Assembly: GCA_947652605.1 (NCBI GenBank)
Contig: OX393576.1
Span: forward strand, 47,778,966-47,842,965
DNA: 64,000 nucleotides
Direction: 5' to 3'
Source: Elmis aenea
Taxonomy: Eukaryota; Arthropoda; Insecta; Coleoptera; Elmidae
The position numbers and the translations under genes are program-made. Under the pieces are notes generated by a model. That model searched no databases and was not told the origin of the DNA. It saw nothing but the letters and a program-made list of their open reading frames with translations. Positions 12,901-21,898 of the stretch are shown one piece after another; position 1 is the stretch's first letter, and each line of letters begins with the position of its first letter.

Positions 12901-15900
12901 ATGTCACATTTGTAAACATGTATAAATGGCGTTTGTTATTTTCATTTAATTTGCATTATATTATAAATTAACCTTATACGCGTCACAAAATACGGATTTT
13001 TTATAAGCATGATACTTTGGTGAGATAAATCTCTCATATTTTCGACGCGTTTTTATCCTATTTTACTTTAAAACGACATAGATATACTCTTACACTTGTC
13101 CCGATCGTATTTTACAACAAACCTAAATTATTTGGTTGTGGATTATGTTTTTGTCCCTTCCCAGCTTTACAGAGGGAATATATATGAAACCAGGGCTTCC
13201 ATGGTTCATCGCCTGTGTTTGGACAAAACGTCGATGATGCGAATTCGGTCGGAGAAGGATGAGTGTAACCCAAGTATTCAAGGATGCCTATTGCAGATAT
13301 GAAACTCCGAATTAATTCACTGTGTAAGAGATGTTTGCTTCCACTTATCAAGTCTGGATATTCGGACGATTGTTTGAACATAAGTAGATTCGCCTGCAAA
13401 CGACGCTAAGTAAAACTGTTGTAAATTTTATTGGATACTTAACAATTACGATGACGAAAATTAAATTAAATGCACATGAACCAAACTACTACCGATTAAC
13501 CTTGGTTGCATTTGTTTTTAAAACTTTGAAAAAATAATAAATTAAGTGGTTTAAGTGGTTCATTTACGTAATATACAGTGTGTTTAAAAAGTAGCATAAC
13601 GGATCGAAACTCGTGAAAACTTTGCGAAAAAAAGTTTCGTATAAAAGTTGTTTGTAGTTTTTTACTACCCAACTTTAAAATATTTTCAACCATGTTTTTG
13701 CGCACCTATAAGTTACTTTAATTTTTATTAAATAAAACACTATATTTTATAATTTTTAGATGTAAAATTAAATTCTCTTTTAAAAATGTATAGGTTTTAT
13801 GTATCTTAAATCAGTCGTTTTTGAGTTATTTAAGTATTTTATAAAAATATTGATAGAAACAGGAGTCTAAAAAAAAAATGATATAAAACTTGGCCATGTT
13901 AGAACGAATTCCTTTGAGACGTTGTAAGACACAAGGGTCATAGTGATTTCTGACTATTTACAATTTTAGAATAATATACAGGGTGTTCCTTATGCCCGGT
14001 CCATTTAGTCAAACTTCAAACACGAATAAGTCAGTTTTTTTTGTACTTGTACACCCTATCTAGTTTTACATTTGCTTATTGATAATGTAACTACCTGTAA
14101 AAACTATAAAAACTCAATTATGTCTAAAATCGGAATTTCTTGAGTGATTGCGGTTTTCTTGGTCATTTACGGATACAAACGCAATATTTAATAGCATGAA
14201 AGTAGTGGGCTTTGGAAATATCTCGAAAATTTGTTTGAAATGTCAAATATAATTATATTTTTGTTGAAACTTTATTACCCTCGCGCCATTGTTTTGCCAA
14301 CGTCAAAATTTAGTTTGACACGGTTAAATCAAAAATTAATGAGTAATTTGACTTTATTGAACAATATTTTACTTTTTGTGCATTGCATTTAACTTTAAAA
14401 AAATTTAGAAAGCTAAACGTATTTTATCGTCTACAGCGTTATACAAAAACTATGCAACAAATGAAAAAGTTTTTTTATTCGACTTCTCAGTTGTTTTTTT
14501 CTATAAATGTTGGTCCATGGACTAAACCTAATTTTAAAATGAAAAAAGGATTAATAAAAATTCATAGCAAACTAGAAATATTCCCAAGAGTAAAATGCCC
14601 TTATCTTAGCAGGTGCAAAAAGAGTTCATAAATTATTTTTTTTTAGAATGGTTAAAATTAGGGCACTTTACTTTAGGGAACAATTCCAAAATCGCTAAAA
14701 TCTAGTGTGCTATAATTTATATTAAACTTTTTTTATATTAAAAATAGTTTTAGGCCATCTACCAACTTTTATCAGGAATAACATTTTCTGAGAAAACGAT
14801 AATGAAAAACTTTTCCATTTGTTGCATACTTTTTAAATGTTAAAAAGTTAAAATTACTATAAAAATATCAATTGAACGTTTACCATAAAATTTCGTGCTC
14901 AACATTATTTTATAATTCTAAATTTTTTCTTATGAACTTTTTTTAACATGTTAAAATAGGGGCACTTTACTCTTGGGAATCGCTAAAATCTAGTGTGCTA
15001 TGAATTTTTAATAATTTGTTTTCATTTTAAAATTAATTTTAGTCCGTGCACTAACTTTTAGAATAACTTTTTCTGATAAATAGATTATAAAAAACTTTTC
15101 CATTTGTTTTATTGCAAACTTTTTGAATAAAGCTATGTAATAATAATAAAACGATGTAGATATTTGTATATAATTTTTTTAAATTCAAAATAATACAATA
15201 GCTATATTTTAATATATTTATGTAATTTCTTTTTATTTTTGCAAGAATAAAATTCACCTTAATTTTTTTCGTTCGTCTCACATTAGAATCTGGCTGTGTA
15301 ATATTATTCCCAAAAACTGATAAAATATTAATGATTTACTTAAATTGAAGTACATTTAAAGTTTTTTTAAAATTTATATTAAAGTTGTTGGCGTTAAAAA
15401 CGGTATCATTGTTTATCTTTAATGATGCGATAATGATGATACAGCTCTTGCTCGCATAACTTTTTTCGCAAGCTTCTCACACTCACAGCTCGAAAATTTA
15501 AAAAATTACAGTTTAAAACATTTACGCAGCATAACACAGCACGCTTGTAATTGTGTCAAGTCCGATTTACAAACAAAAACTATTATTGCGTGATAAAAAC
15601 AAGTCTTACGTCAAGGAAAATTTCTTTAGGTCTTTTCCATTCATGTACTTTGATACTGGAGGGAAGGTGTACAAACTGAGGATCAATAAATTGCGTTGGT
15701 TCTTCAGCAGCGCCTGTGGGAGATGCTCCTTTTTTGGGGGTTGGTGATTTTCCTTTATCCTGTTAAAACAATGTAGAAGTTTGTATCAATACATCAACAT
15801 TGTTTATGTACGAAGCTGGCTACAGAGATACGTTAAAAAATTGTAATAAAAACGTAAAAAGATCACATAAATTTTTTTACCATGTAATAGACAACTTTAT

Positions 15901-18900
15901 TACTGATTCTACCTTTATTAACATGAATAGTTTTCATGTTGACAATTTTTGCAGTACAATGAATTTCACACTTAACTGAGTTGTTATCTACTTTGAATCG
16001 CAGGTTTACAACATTTTAATTAGCTAGACTTGTAATTTTAAATTGTAATTTATAAACCCTTATAAAAAATAAAAATTTTAATTGTTTAAGTAATTCATTA
16101 ATGGGCTTAATTATAAATCACTTATTTTTTTTAATCGAAGTATACCGGGTGTAAATGAAGTGTGGTATACCCCCTTTTGTCTTTAGTTTTGATTTTAGAT
16201 AAATTAAATTTTAGGCATATGATATGTGCAAAAAACCGGGCATTTTGAGCACATGCACACATTTGTTTCACTTCCGGTTTCGCCGGAAATGACCCCAACT
16301 TTGTATTTTAAATGGAACACCCTGTATATTTTTACATTTTTGGAAAGAGGAAGCGATTTTGGATACAAGTGCACTATTTTGGTTAATTTTTATAACCTCA
16401 AAATTTTATAGAAACAAAATTTCGTGTTTTATTAAGGGTGCCGTGACCGACACAAATAGATTTTTATTATGTCAACAATAATTGTCCAAAAAACGTTTTT
16501 GTAAATTTTAAATGACATTTAGGTTACTTTAATCGGCTTTGAAGGTTGCGGAATCGGTTTTTTGACAAAAAGTAATTTTTTTTAAATTGAACTATGGTGG
16601 TACAAGCAGTTATTTAAATGGAGCATCTTCTAACGAATTCATCGATACCAATAACTTGTATTTTTATTAAGAGTCTGCTTCAAAAACTTCAAATTATTGT
16701 GAAGGTTTATTAAGAGATTCTGTTAATCGCAGTACACTGTGCAGTGTGCATAACTACAACAAAACAAATGATCGTTGTTTTATGTTTAACTACTGTAGTC
16801 ATTTAATTAAAAAGTCTGAAAATTTTGGTAATCATTTTTACATAATTAGATTACTGCGATTAAAAGGATCTCTTAATAAATCTTCACAATCATTTGAAGA
16901 TTTTGAAGCTGACTATTAATAAAAATACAAGTTATTGGTATCGATGGATTCGTTAGAAGATACTTCATTTAAATAACCGCTTGTACCACGATAGTTCCTT
17001 TTAAAAAAATTAACTTTTTGTCAAAAAACAGATTCCGCAACCTTCAAAGCCGATTAAAGTAACCTAAATGTCATTTAAAATTGACAAAAACGTGTTTTGG
17101 GCAATTGTTGACATAATAAAAATCAATTTGTGCAGGTCACGACACCCTTAATAAAAAACTAAATTTTGTTTTAAAAAAATATTGAGGTTATAAAAATTAA
17201 CCAAAATAGTGCATTTGTATCCAAAATCGCTTACTCTTTCCAAAAATAGACAGGGTGTTCCATTTAAAATAACAAAGTTGGGGTCATTTCCGGCGAAACC
17301 GGAAGTGAAACAATTGTGTGGATGTGCTCAAAAAGCCCAGTTTTTTGCACATATCATATGTCTAAAATTTCATTTAACTAAAGTCAAAACAAAAGAAAAA
17401 AGTGGGTGTACCACATTTCATTTACACCCGGTTTAAGACTGCAACTTATGAAACAAAAGTCTTGCAACTGGTTTTGCATTTAGACAAGACATACTTCAAT
17501 TAAAACAGGTGAGTGGTCTATTAATCAAGGTGATTTGTATTGCCGAAGAGGATACTTCGATGACAGTGTTCCCATCATGTAAAAATGATGCCGTGATTAG
17601 TGCTATGCTAGCAAATTAGCTCATAGAATCATAAAATTCTGATTGCTAATAAACCTTAATTATAAAAACTTTAAAAAATTAAAAAATTACAAATGACCCA
17701 CATTACAATATAAATAAGTGATTTAGTTGCCAAATCTAGCTTTATTGGTTATGATGGAGTACATTGTTTGTAAAGTTGTAGGATCACTACTATACTTTCA
17801 AGTGTACGAAACTTTGATTCCTGCTGGAAATGTACATTTTTCAAGGAAAACAAATTCTAAGCATGACTTTTTCGGGAGTGTATTAAATTTGCTTTCCTGT
17901 GTACTTCATGATGTAATTACATCCTAAAGAAGACCTTTCCCTTTCTACTGAATTAAATATAAGGATCGAAAATTTGTTTACATGTTAGTACTCGTCCAAG
18001 GGAATCGGTGATTGGTTCACGATAAAAGTTTAGCTAACAGTTTATAGACGGATACATATTTACTTGTAATAATGTTTGCTGCAAATTTCTTTTGGTGAAC
18101 TACAATATTTAATTAAATCTTGTAACAGATTTGGTGTAAAAGTAAAATATTATTGATTTAAATATAAGATTAAAGTTTGTTTGGTTCATCAATAATTTTA
18201 ACAACTATCATCAAATATTAAAGCAGTCTACCAACTTTATGTACATTATTAGAGTTTGTGTGCTAAGATCAGAACTATTAGTAACTTTGTGTATGCAACT
18301 GTAATAACTCTTGGAACGCGAAGGTTGTATAGCAACTGAACCCTGAAACAAAACGAAGTATGTGTAGGAGAAATTGCATTAGATAAACTACACCTCCAAA
18401 TCCTGTTATTTAACAATAAACAGTGAGAAATAGAAAAACATGCATTGGAAAATTTCTCATTAGGACAAATGACAAAATACTTAAGTTACTAGAGACTTCA
18501 ATAAAAGTGGTCAGATTAAGAGGATCCGTTACGTATAATAATTTTTGTCAATTGTTTTAAAAGGACTACAAGCATGTTATAAGTTTTTAAAGCACTGTTT
18601 AAAACTTTAGTTTAATTAAATTAATATAACAACATAATCTTGATATACATTATTCATTTTTTGCTGCACATGCTCACTGCAATTTAAAAAGATATATATT
18701 TATTGTCCTTCGAACTTGTAAAACAGCTATTACGTCTTTATTGCTATTTTATACGTATTTGCCTCGAACTATATTGCGTTTATTTTTATTTTTCACGACC
18801 TCTGGACAGTGGCGGATTACCGCACAGGCGCATGAGGCGCGCGCCTGGGGCCTCGGAAAAACGGGGGCCTCAGAATCGTTGGGTACCTCATCCTCAAAAA

Positions 18901-21898
18901 CCAAAATTAAATTTTTATTTTCTGTTAATTGAAATTATAAAATAATAATTGTAGGCAAATTGTAATATCTTCTAAAACCTATTTTCATAGTCGATATTGG
19001 GTAATATCTAGTCATTGATGCCAATTATAAAAATCATGGTAAATTAAACAAAAAAGATAGCCAATTTGGTTCCAAATCGCAAAAAACTTGCAACCCTGCT
19101 TGCATCTAATTACAGTGCACTCACTGCAAGCCGATGTACTGTACAAGGTGGTCCAAATTCGATGGGATTACATGGGTATCTCGCTTAATAGACAAGATAG
19201 AGAAACGGTTAAATCACTAAAAATGTGCAGTTGTTTGAGACAAACCCAGAACAGTTCTCAAATATATTCTATCATTTCCGGTTTTTCTTGTTTTTTTTTT
19301 TGTTTTCACAGCCTACTTTTTGTTTTTAATCTTAAAAAAAAAATATTAAAAACCTTTATAACTTGGGTATTATTAAAAATAAATACATTAACACTTATAT
19401 ATTTGGAAAGGGAAAAAAATAAAGAATTTAAATAAGTCATAGCCAACTAAAGCTTTTATTTAAAAAAAAGGCGAGTTAGTGTCATAACTTTTTAACAGCG
19501 AGCATAAAATTTTTTTTTTTTGTCTATTAAAGTTTACATAAAAATATCTCAAAATAATCTTCATAATCTTTTTCGATATTTAAAACAATAAAGAAGATAT
19601 GTATGACACATAAATATAACAAAAAAACAGTTTCTCTTTAATAACTCAAAAACCGGAAATGATGGAATATTTTTGAAAACGGAGTTTATCTCAAAAAACT
19701 GCACATTTTTGGTAATTTAATCGTTTCTCTATCTTGACTATTAAGCGAGATACCCATGTAATCTCATCAAATTTGGACCACCCTGTACTGTATGATGCAG
19801 AATTTTACGGTGATTTTTTTTAGCTGGGATGTGTCTTTTTCTTTAAATGGGAATGTGATTTCCTTTTTCTAGTACCTGAGAATATTTTTTTTTAAATTTC
19901 CGTATCTTATTTTTGTTTTTATGTTTTTGTTGATTCCAAAAATAAAAAACGTTATGATTTTCTGCATTGTTCATTTTAGTGAACCATCACATTCTTAGTA
20001 GGGTGAACCTCAAGATCAGGTTGCGCCTGGGGCCCCACAAAATCAAGATCCGCCGCTGCCTCTGGATAGTTCAAGAGGCAGGCTACAATTTATATTAAAC
20101 TACATCAAAAATGCGATCAAAGGTAGCTTCACGATATAGAACTTCAAGGACATTTTACACAAAGAAATATCTGCTCAATAAAAGACGTCAGATTTATATC
20201 GGCAATACTGTTGTGACCGTTACAGGCCAATACTACTGGACAATCGATTTAATTAAACGTACAATTTACGATAAACATCAATTTTGTAACAATTCAACAC
20301 TAGCGACAAATAAATGCTGCGCGGTAGTTTCGCAAACCCATGTATAGGGCAAACAAAATCTCACATAACTTGTTTAAGATGAAAATACAAACCACTTTGG
20401 CGAAACTAATATTTTACTAGTGGTAGATAGTGTTACAATTTATTACGGTAGTAACTGTATCCCTTTATGCTCCACTATTATGGATTCAGAATAGGATCGG
20501 TCCTTTGACAAGGGACGACCTCAACACAAGCAAGTTGCAAACTTCGGGAGTCAGTATTCTGTTGTACAAGATATTTGTTGGCCTAAGGCTACACTATGAA
20601 AATGTATACAAATTTGCTAAACATTTTTGGATAACAAAATGTATTGAAAATAAAAGATTTAGTCCAAGAATGTAGAATGATATATGGAAATTATATCATT
20701 CTTATATATCCGCTTAAAAGAAATATATTTTTTGCTGGAATATATTAAAATATTACTTTTCTAAAATAAAATAACGCAAAACAATCTCATTCTAGAAATT
20801 TTTTGTTGAGATGTTGAAAATTCTTGGCGGATCCACATTTAATACAATGTTGAAGACAACATATTCAAATAAAATGTTTGGAATTTTAACTTTTAAGGCA
20901 GTTTAAATTTCTACGCAACTAAAGATAGCGTAACTAAATTTTGGTGTATCTCAAATATCTTTTGCATTGATGCATCTACTTTTCCAAAATTTGGAGTGGT
21001 GTTTTCCGGAAATAATGTATGTACATAAAACCGTAGATTTTGAGTTATTATAAGTTTTTAAAAGTCTTTGTACATAGTGCTATTAGGAAATGCTAAACTT
21101 TTAGATATATTTGTAAGACACCTAATTTTGTTAGTTACAATTATCCCTCGTCGTAATGGTAAATAACCTAATGTATTGTTATTTACAACACGAATGATAT
21201 CAACTTAAATGAATAATGTTAAAAATACATGTTTTTATTTTAACTTAAGAATTTGTTGGTGTTTTTAGTTGTCCTTGCTTGCAGTTTCACTTGTTAGTTA
21301 ACTTTTTGAACTGTATCACGGGAACAAATTATCGGAAATAGCAAACCGTTTGTTAATATAATACCAGTGAATAAATAAATAAGACTGCAATTAATGAAGA
21401 GACCTGAGTTGGTATTGCATTTCGGCAAGATTTCGTTCGAAAAAAAAAGTTTGGTGATTTTTAATTAGACTTATTTAATTAAAAGAAAAGAATCGCCTTA
21501 ATAATCCAACAATTTATCAATGGGAAATACAATTTTCGCAAGCCGTTACGTATTTTTCAAAGTTGCTTGAACTCAAACACCTTCGCAGAAAACATGTAAC
21601 TTTGTAATTTTATGTACGAGCGAATTTAAGTGTGCATAGGCTCGAAGGTAGACCGTACCGTTCAGTTAATACCAGATCCCTAAATTGCAAGAGACTTGTT
21701 CATGCATAATTAAACCTTTAAAAGACGTACCTTTGATTTCGGCAAATCCCATTTTTCTGCATTAAGTTGTTGATCCGACCACTCAGGAAAGGGAAGACAT
21801 GCAGGATCAGTTCCTGGAGGAATAGGAGTTACTGGCGGAGGCGGTTCCGGTATAGAAGAAGCGGCTGATTTTCCGCCAGATTTACTCTTTTTTGACAT
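1..21898 (-). CDS. Adgb: Androglobin homologue, 5' part (8 exons, 3' end outside window)
   Basis: Spliced CDS: 21898-21731, 15759-15610, 13405-13123, 10482-10066, 3153-2877, 2826-2720, 2665-2444, 920-1 (continuing past the edge). All introns are GT-AG, phases agree at every junction, and the total is 848 codons without a stop. Family hallmarks, judged from memory of androglobins: the N-terminal PEWSDQQLNAEKWD block, the SSIKVHEWKRP block, the calpain-like core GKYVVRLFWMGCWRKITIDD (residues 201-220) followed by ELWPFILCKAIIKLA (295-309), then WSHPF and the C2-like/calpain domain III-like part in exon 8. Vertebrate androglobin has a permuted globin domain and IQ motif further on, linked to sperm flagella and cilia; these would lie beyond position 1. 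Unusual are Lys/Ser/Gly-rich inserts at about residues 236-291, 368-402, 534-582 and 627-648. No calpain GDCW-type catalytic Cys motif is visible, so protease activity is doubtful. The family call is firm; function in this animal is inferred. Confidence 0.92.
921..2443 (-). other. Androglobin intron 7 (1.52 kb)
   Basis: This is an AT-rich GT-AG intron. The short open frame at 1137-1370 on the minus strand has no family features and is taken as chance. No repeat recognised. Confidence 0.8.
2444..2665 (-). CDS. Adgb: Androglobin coding exon 7 (residues 468-542)
   Basis: The acceptor AAACATTTCAG precedes AACCTGCTCG. The donor is GGAAAAAAAG followed by GTAAAA (2443-2438), phase 1. The exon encodes PARWKRFRWLAWAIRNGLWP (469-488), a Trp/Arg-rich segment. 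A segment with IYKPPSKEAI follows, and the exon ends in a Lys-rich tail (LKGKKGKK) that runs on into the Lys/Ser tract of exon 8. In the family this region links the first calpain-like half to the C2-like half. Confidence 0.88.
2720..2826 (-). CDS. Adgb: Androglobin coding exon 6 (residues 432-468)
   Basis: This exon of 107 nt lies between a 50-nt and a 54-nt intron. The acceptor GAAATTGCAG precedes AACTACGCCC. The donor is TTACCAG followed by GTTGTT (2719-2714), phase 1. It encodes TTPEEKLPDVAPCWSHPFLI and then DQTRDIPLIKPAELP. The W-SHPFL...PLI...P...P order matches the androglobin stretch with a Ser-His-Pro followed by a proline-rich run and an aromatic/basic segment, which here continues in exon 7. 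It is too short to be found as a simple ORF. Confidence 0.88.
2877..3153 (-). CDS. Adgb: Androglobin coding exon 5 (residues 340-432) with coding tandem repeat
   Basis: The acceptor ATAATGTAG precedes GTTTAAATCC and completes a Gly codon with exon 4. The donor is GACTTGAG followed by GTACTG (2876-2871), phase 2. The exon encodes LNPFDIWQMCAGYTDHYTWL. It then has five consecutive GGSKK/GDSKK pentapeptides (15-bp DNA repeat, 2987-3061) in a longer Lys/Ser-rich tract (368-402), and then SGIIPYHLVVVCSDL (417-431). The last part resembles the androglobin segment before the second calpain-like half. Intron 5 behind it is only 50 nt (2876-2827). Confidence 0.9.
2987..3061 (-). repeat. 15-bp coding minisatellite in exon 5
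   Basis: There are five adjacent 15-bp units, each encoding GGSKK or GDSKK on the minus strand, with a degenerate flank on both sides. The unit length is a multiple of three, so copy-number change keeps the androglobin frame. Confidence 0.9.
4716..5303. mobile_element. hAT-like remnant
   Basis: The left side starts CAGGGTTGGCAAATAGG. The right side ends with the complement of a GGTGTCGGCAACCCGCGGC-type terminus, followed inward by a GC-rich run (GGGCCGCATGCGGCCCGC). Such CAGGGNTCGGCAACC termini are typical of hAT elements. No matching 8-bp target duplication is seen, so the ends may be decayed or belong to two elements. No transposase ORF is left. Confidence 0.5.
6320..6640 (+). pseudogene. 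Possible transposase-like relic
   Basis: The frame reads ALWHIATDWRAGNNITSALIKKL and then HIIFWSDLCVPRNSNSVLST. After a stop comes an IEQKNVGHERTRIG-like piece. The order 'WH...GxNxIASALIK ... WSDxCVPQNRNS ... GHS' resembles a transposon-encoded protein often seen in arthropod genomes; I cannot name the family with confidence. It is a short, broken frame with no neighbours of the same kind. Confidence 0.35.
8951..9183. repeat. Short inverted-repeat element with perfect central hairpin
   Basis: The outer inverted repeat is TTTTGTGCGAT (left, about 8960-8970) against ATCGCACAAAA (right, 9167-9177). In the centre, 9036-9050 (CCTTAGCAACGGCCG) pairs perfectly with 9066-9080 around a 15-nt loop. 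It is probably a MITE, but its boundaries are uncertain. Confidence 0.5.
9566..10057. mobile_element. MITE family M1, copy A (next to exon 4 donor)
   Basis: The element runs from TATAGAGGGTGTTCC to CACACTGTATA. An inverted, diverged copy lies at 13574-14059 and a partial one at about 50200-50352. TA-type target sites are likely. The right end is 8 bp from the exon 4 donor GT. Ends with the pattern TACAGTGTG / AGGGTGT are common in mariner-derived MITEs. It has no coding capacity. Confidence 0.7.
10066..10482 (-). CDS. Adgb: Androglobin coding exon 4 (residues 201-340), calpain-like core with a large insert
   Basis: The acceptor AATTTAG precedes GAAAGTAC and the donor is GACACGAAAG followed by GTACGT (10065-10060); phase 1 at both ends. 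It starts with KYVVRLFWMGCWRKITIDDR, equivalent to the calpain strand leading into the VDDxLP block. It resumes with ELWPFILCKAIIKLASL (295-311), equivalent to calpain EFWSALLEKAYAKL. Between them lies a Pro-rich and then Lys/Ser/Asp-rich insert of about 55 residues (236-291) that vertebrate androglobins, as I recall them, lack here. LVDFDIISCLTGWISKK (319-335) matches the family's D-I-x-x-x-LTGW segment. A transposon end lies 8 bp downstream of the donor. Confidence 0.92.
10483..13122 (-). other. Androglobin intron 3 (2.64 kb)
   Basis: This intron contains a dead mariner transposase relic at 11755-12330 on the plus strand. Positions 10500-11740 and 12340-13115 are AT-rich with nothing recognised. 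Confidence 0.85.
11755..12330 (+). pseudogene. Mariner transposase relic (catalytically dead)
   Basis: The frame shows YFTPESKRASMQWRH and then, after a TGA, TMETLRKLKWSV, PYSPDLAPLNFHLFSPLKEF and QSKDFYLSGI: the order and spacing of a mariner D34D transposase, 3' two thirds. The two visible catalytic positions are mutated: HDN became QNN in FLQNNSRPYTA, and the Asp of APSDxHLF became Asn in APLNFHLF. No terminal repeats were recognised. It lies in androglobin intron 3 in the opposite orientation. Confidence 0.85.
13123..13405 (-). CDS. Adgb: Androglobin coding exon 3 (residues 107-201), start of calpain-like domain
   Basis: The acceptor TTTTACTTAG precedes CGTCGTTTGCAG. A second AG 12 nt further in (exon start 13393) would also keep frame, removing residues RRLQ. 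The donor is TTAG followed by GTTTGT (13122-13117), phase 1; it is chosen because it is the only nearby GT that gives an open, family-like junction (NNLGKYVVRL). The exon contains SGSKHLLHSELIRSFISAIG (127-146), which sits where calpains have the catalytic-Cys helix. It also contains GDEPWKPWFHIYSLCKAGKG (171-190), where calpains carry the strand before the VDD block. His-Ser stands where a Cys would be expected. The exon is certain; the exact ends are slightly less so. Confidence 0.86.
13574..14059. mobile_element. MITE family M1, copy B (inverted)
   Basis: It starts TACAGTGTGTTTAAAAAGTAGC and ends ACACCCTA. Read on the minus strand, it follows copy A (9566-10057) end to end, including the segment AAATTAAATTCTCTTTTAAAAATG and the CTAAATGGACCG motif near one end. 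No coding capacity. Confidence 0.7.
14430..15135. repeat. Three diverged repeat units, one inverted and two direct
   Basis: The units centre on GGGGCACTTTACTCTTGGGAA. One is inverted (about 14430-14602); two are direct, beginning near 14655 and 14953, about 300 bp apart. Shared blocks include CGCTAAAATCTAGTGTGCTAT and AAAAACTTTTCCATTTGTT. Confidence 0.65.
15610..15759 (-). CDS. Adgb: Androglobin coding exon 2 (residues 57-106)
   Basis: The acceptor is a pyrimidine-containing ...TTTTAACAG followed by GATAAAGG, and the donor is GAC followed by GTAAGA (15609-15604). The exon is 150 nt, phase 0 on both sides. It encodes a basic linker, DKGKSPTPKKGASP, and then the family block FIDPQFVHLPSSIKVHEWKRP (80-100) that precedes the calpain-like domain in androglobins. 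The only long open frame over this stretch on the opposite strand is a shadow. Confidence 0.9.
16143..17432. mobile_element. Long fold-back element FB1, copy 1
   Basis: It begins TACCGGGTGTAAATGAAGTG and ends with the complement. The arms are about 590 bp each, with a loop of about 110 bp near 16735-16855. Inside each arm lies a second terminus-like motif (GGAACACCCTGTATA). No ORF of recognised type. A second copy is at 50444-51681. Confidence 0.85.
18807..20058. mobile_element. hAT element, non-autonomous, with 8-bp TSD
   Basis: The terminal repeats are CAGTGGCGGAT at the left and ATCCGCCGCTG at the right, each followed inward by a GCGCCTGGGGCC block. The target duplication is CCTCTGGA at 18799-18806 and 20059-20066, exact. 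The 8-bp TSD and CAGTGGCG start fix the superfamily. No transposase remains. A fold-back MITE (19142-19787) sits inside. Confidence 0.9.
19142..19787. mobile_element. Fold-back MITE FB2 nested in the hAT
   Basis: It starts TACAAGGTGGTCCAAATTCG and ends AATTTGGACCACCCTGTA. The arms of about 150 bp include GGGATTACATGGGTATCTCGC and its complement. A deleted relative is at 34075-34246. Confidence 0.8.
21731..21898 (-). CDS. Adgb: Androglobin coding exon 1 (residues 1-56, start codon)
   Basis: It begins at ATG 21898-21896 (MSKKSKSGGK...). An in-frame TTG two codons upstream is not needed. The exon ends in phase 0 at AAG followed by donor GTACGT (21730-21725). The N-terminus is a Lys/Ser/Gly stretch and then a proline run (residues 18-28). 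Next comes FPEWSDQQLNAEKWD (38-51), a block I recognise from the start of androglobins just ahead of the calpain-like domain. Codons upstream of the ATG on this strand do not extend the frame with another methionine. A non-coding 5' exon further upstream cannot be excluded; no TATA box or initiator is convincing. Confidence 0.9.

Larger units (their letters stand above)
13406..15609 (-). other. Androglobin intron 2 (2.2 kb)
   Basis: This intron contains a MITE copy at 13574-14059 and a three-unit repeat cluster at 14430-15135. The tract 15160-15600 is AT-rich with nothing recognised. Confidence 0.85.
15760..21730 (-). other. Androglobin intron 1 (5.97 kb)
   Basis: This is the GT-AG intron between exons 1 and 2. 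It contains the fold-back element at 16143-17432 and the hAT element at 18807-20058, which itself holds a fold-back MITE. The remaining AT-rich sequence (17440-18790 and 20070-21720) shows no exon or repeat I can support. Confidence 0.85.

Noticed and set aside
13496..13705. Minus-strand ORF of 69 codons next to exon 3
   Set aside because: It is inside MITE M1 copy B and not conserved as a frame in copy A.
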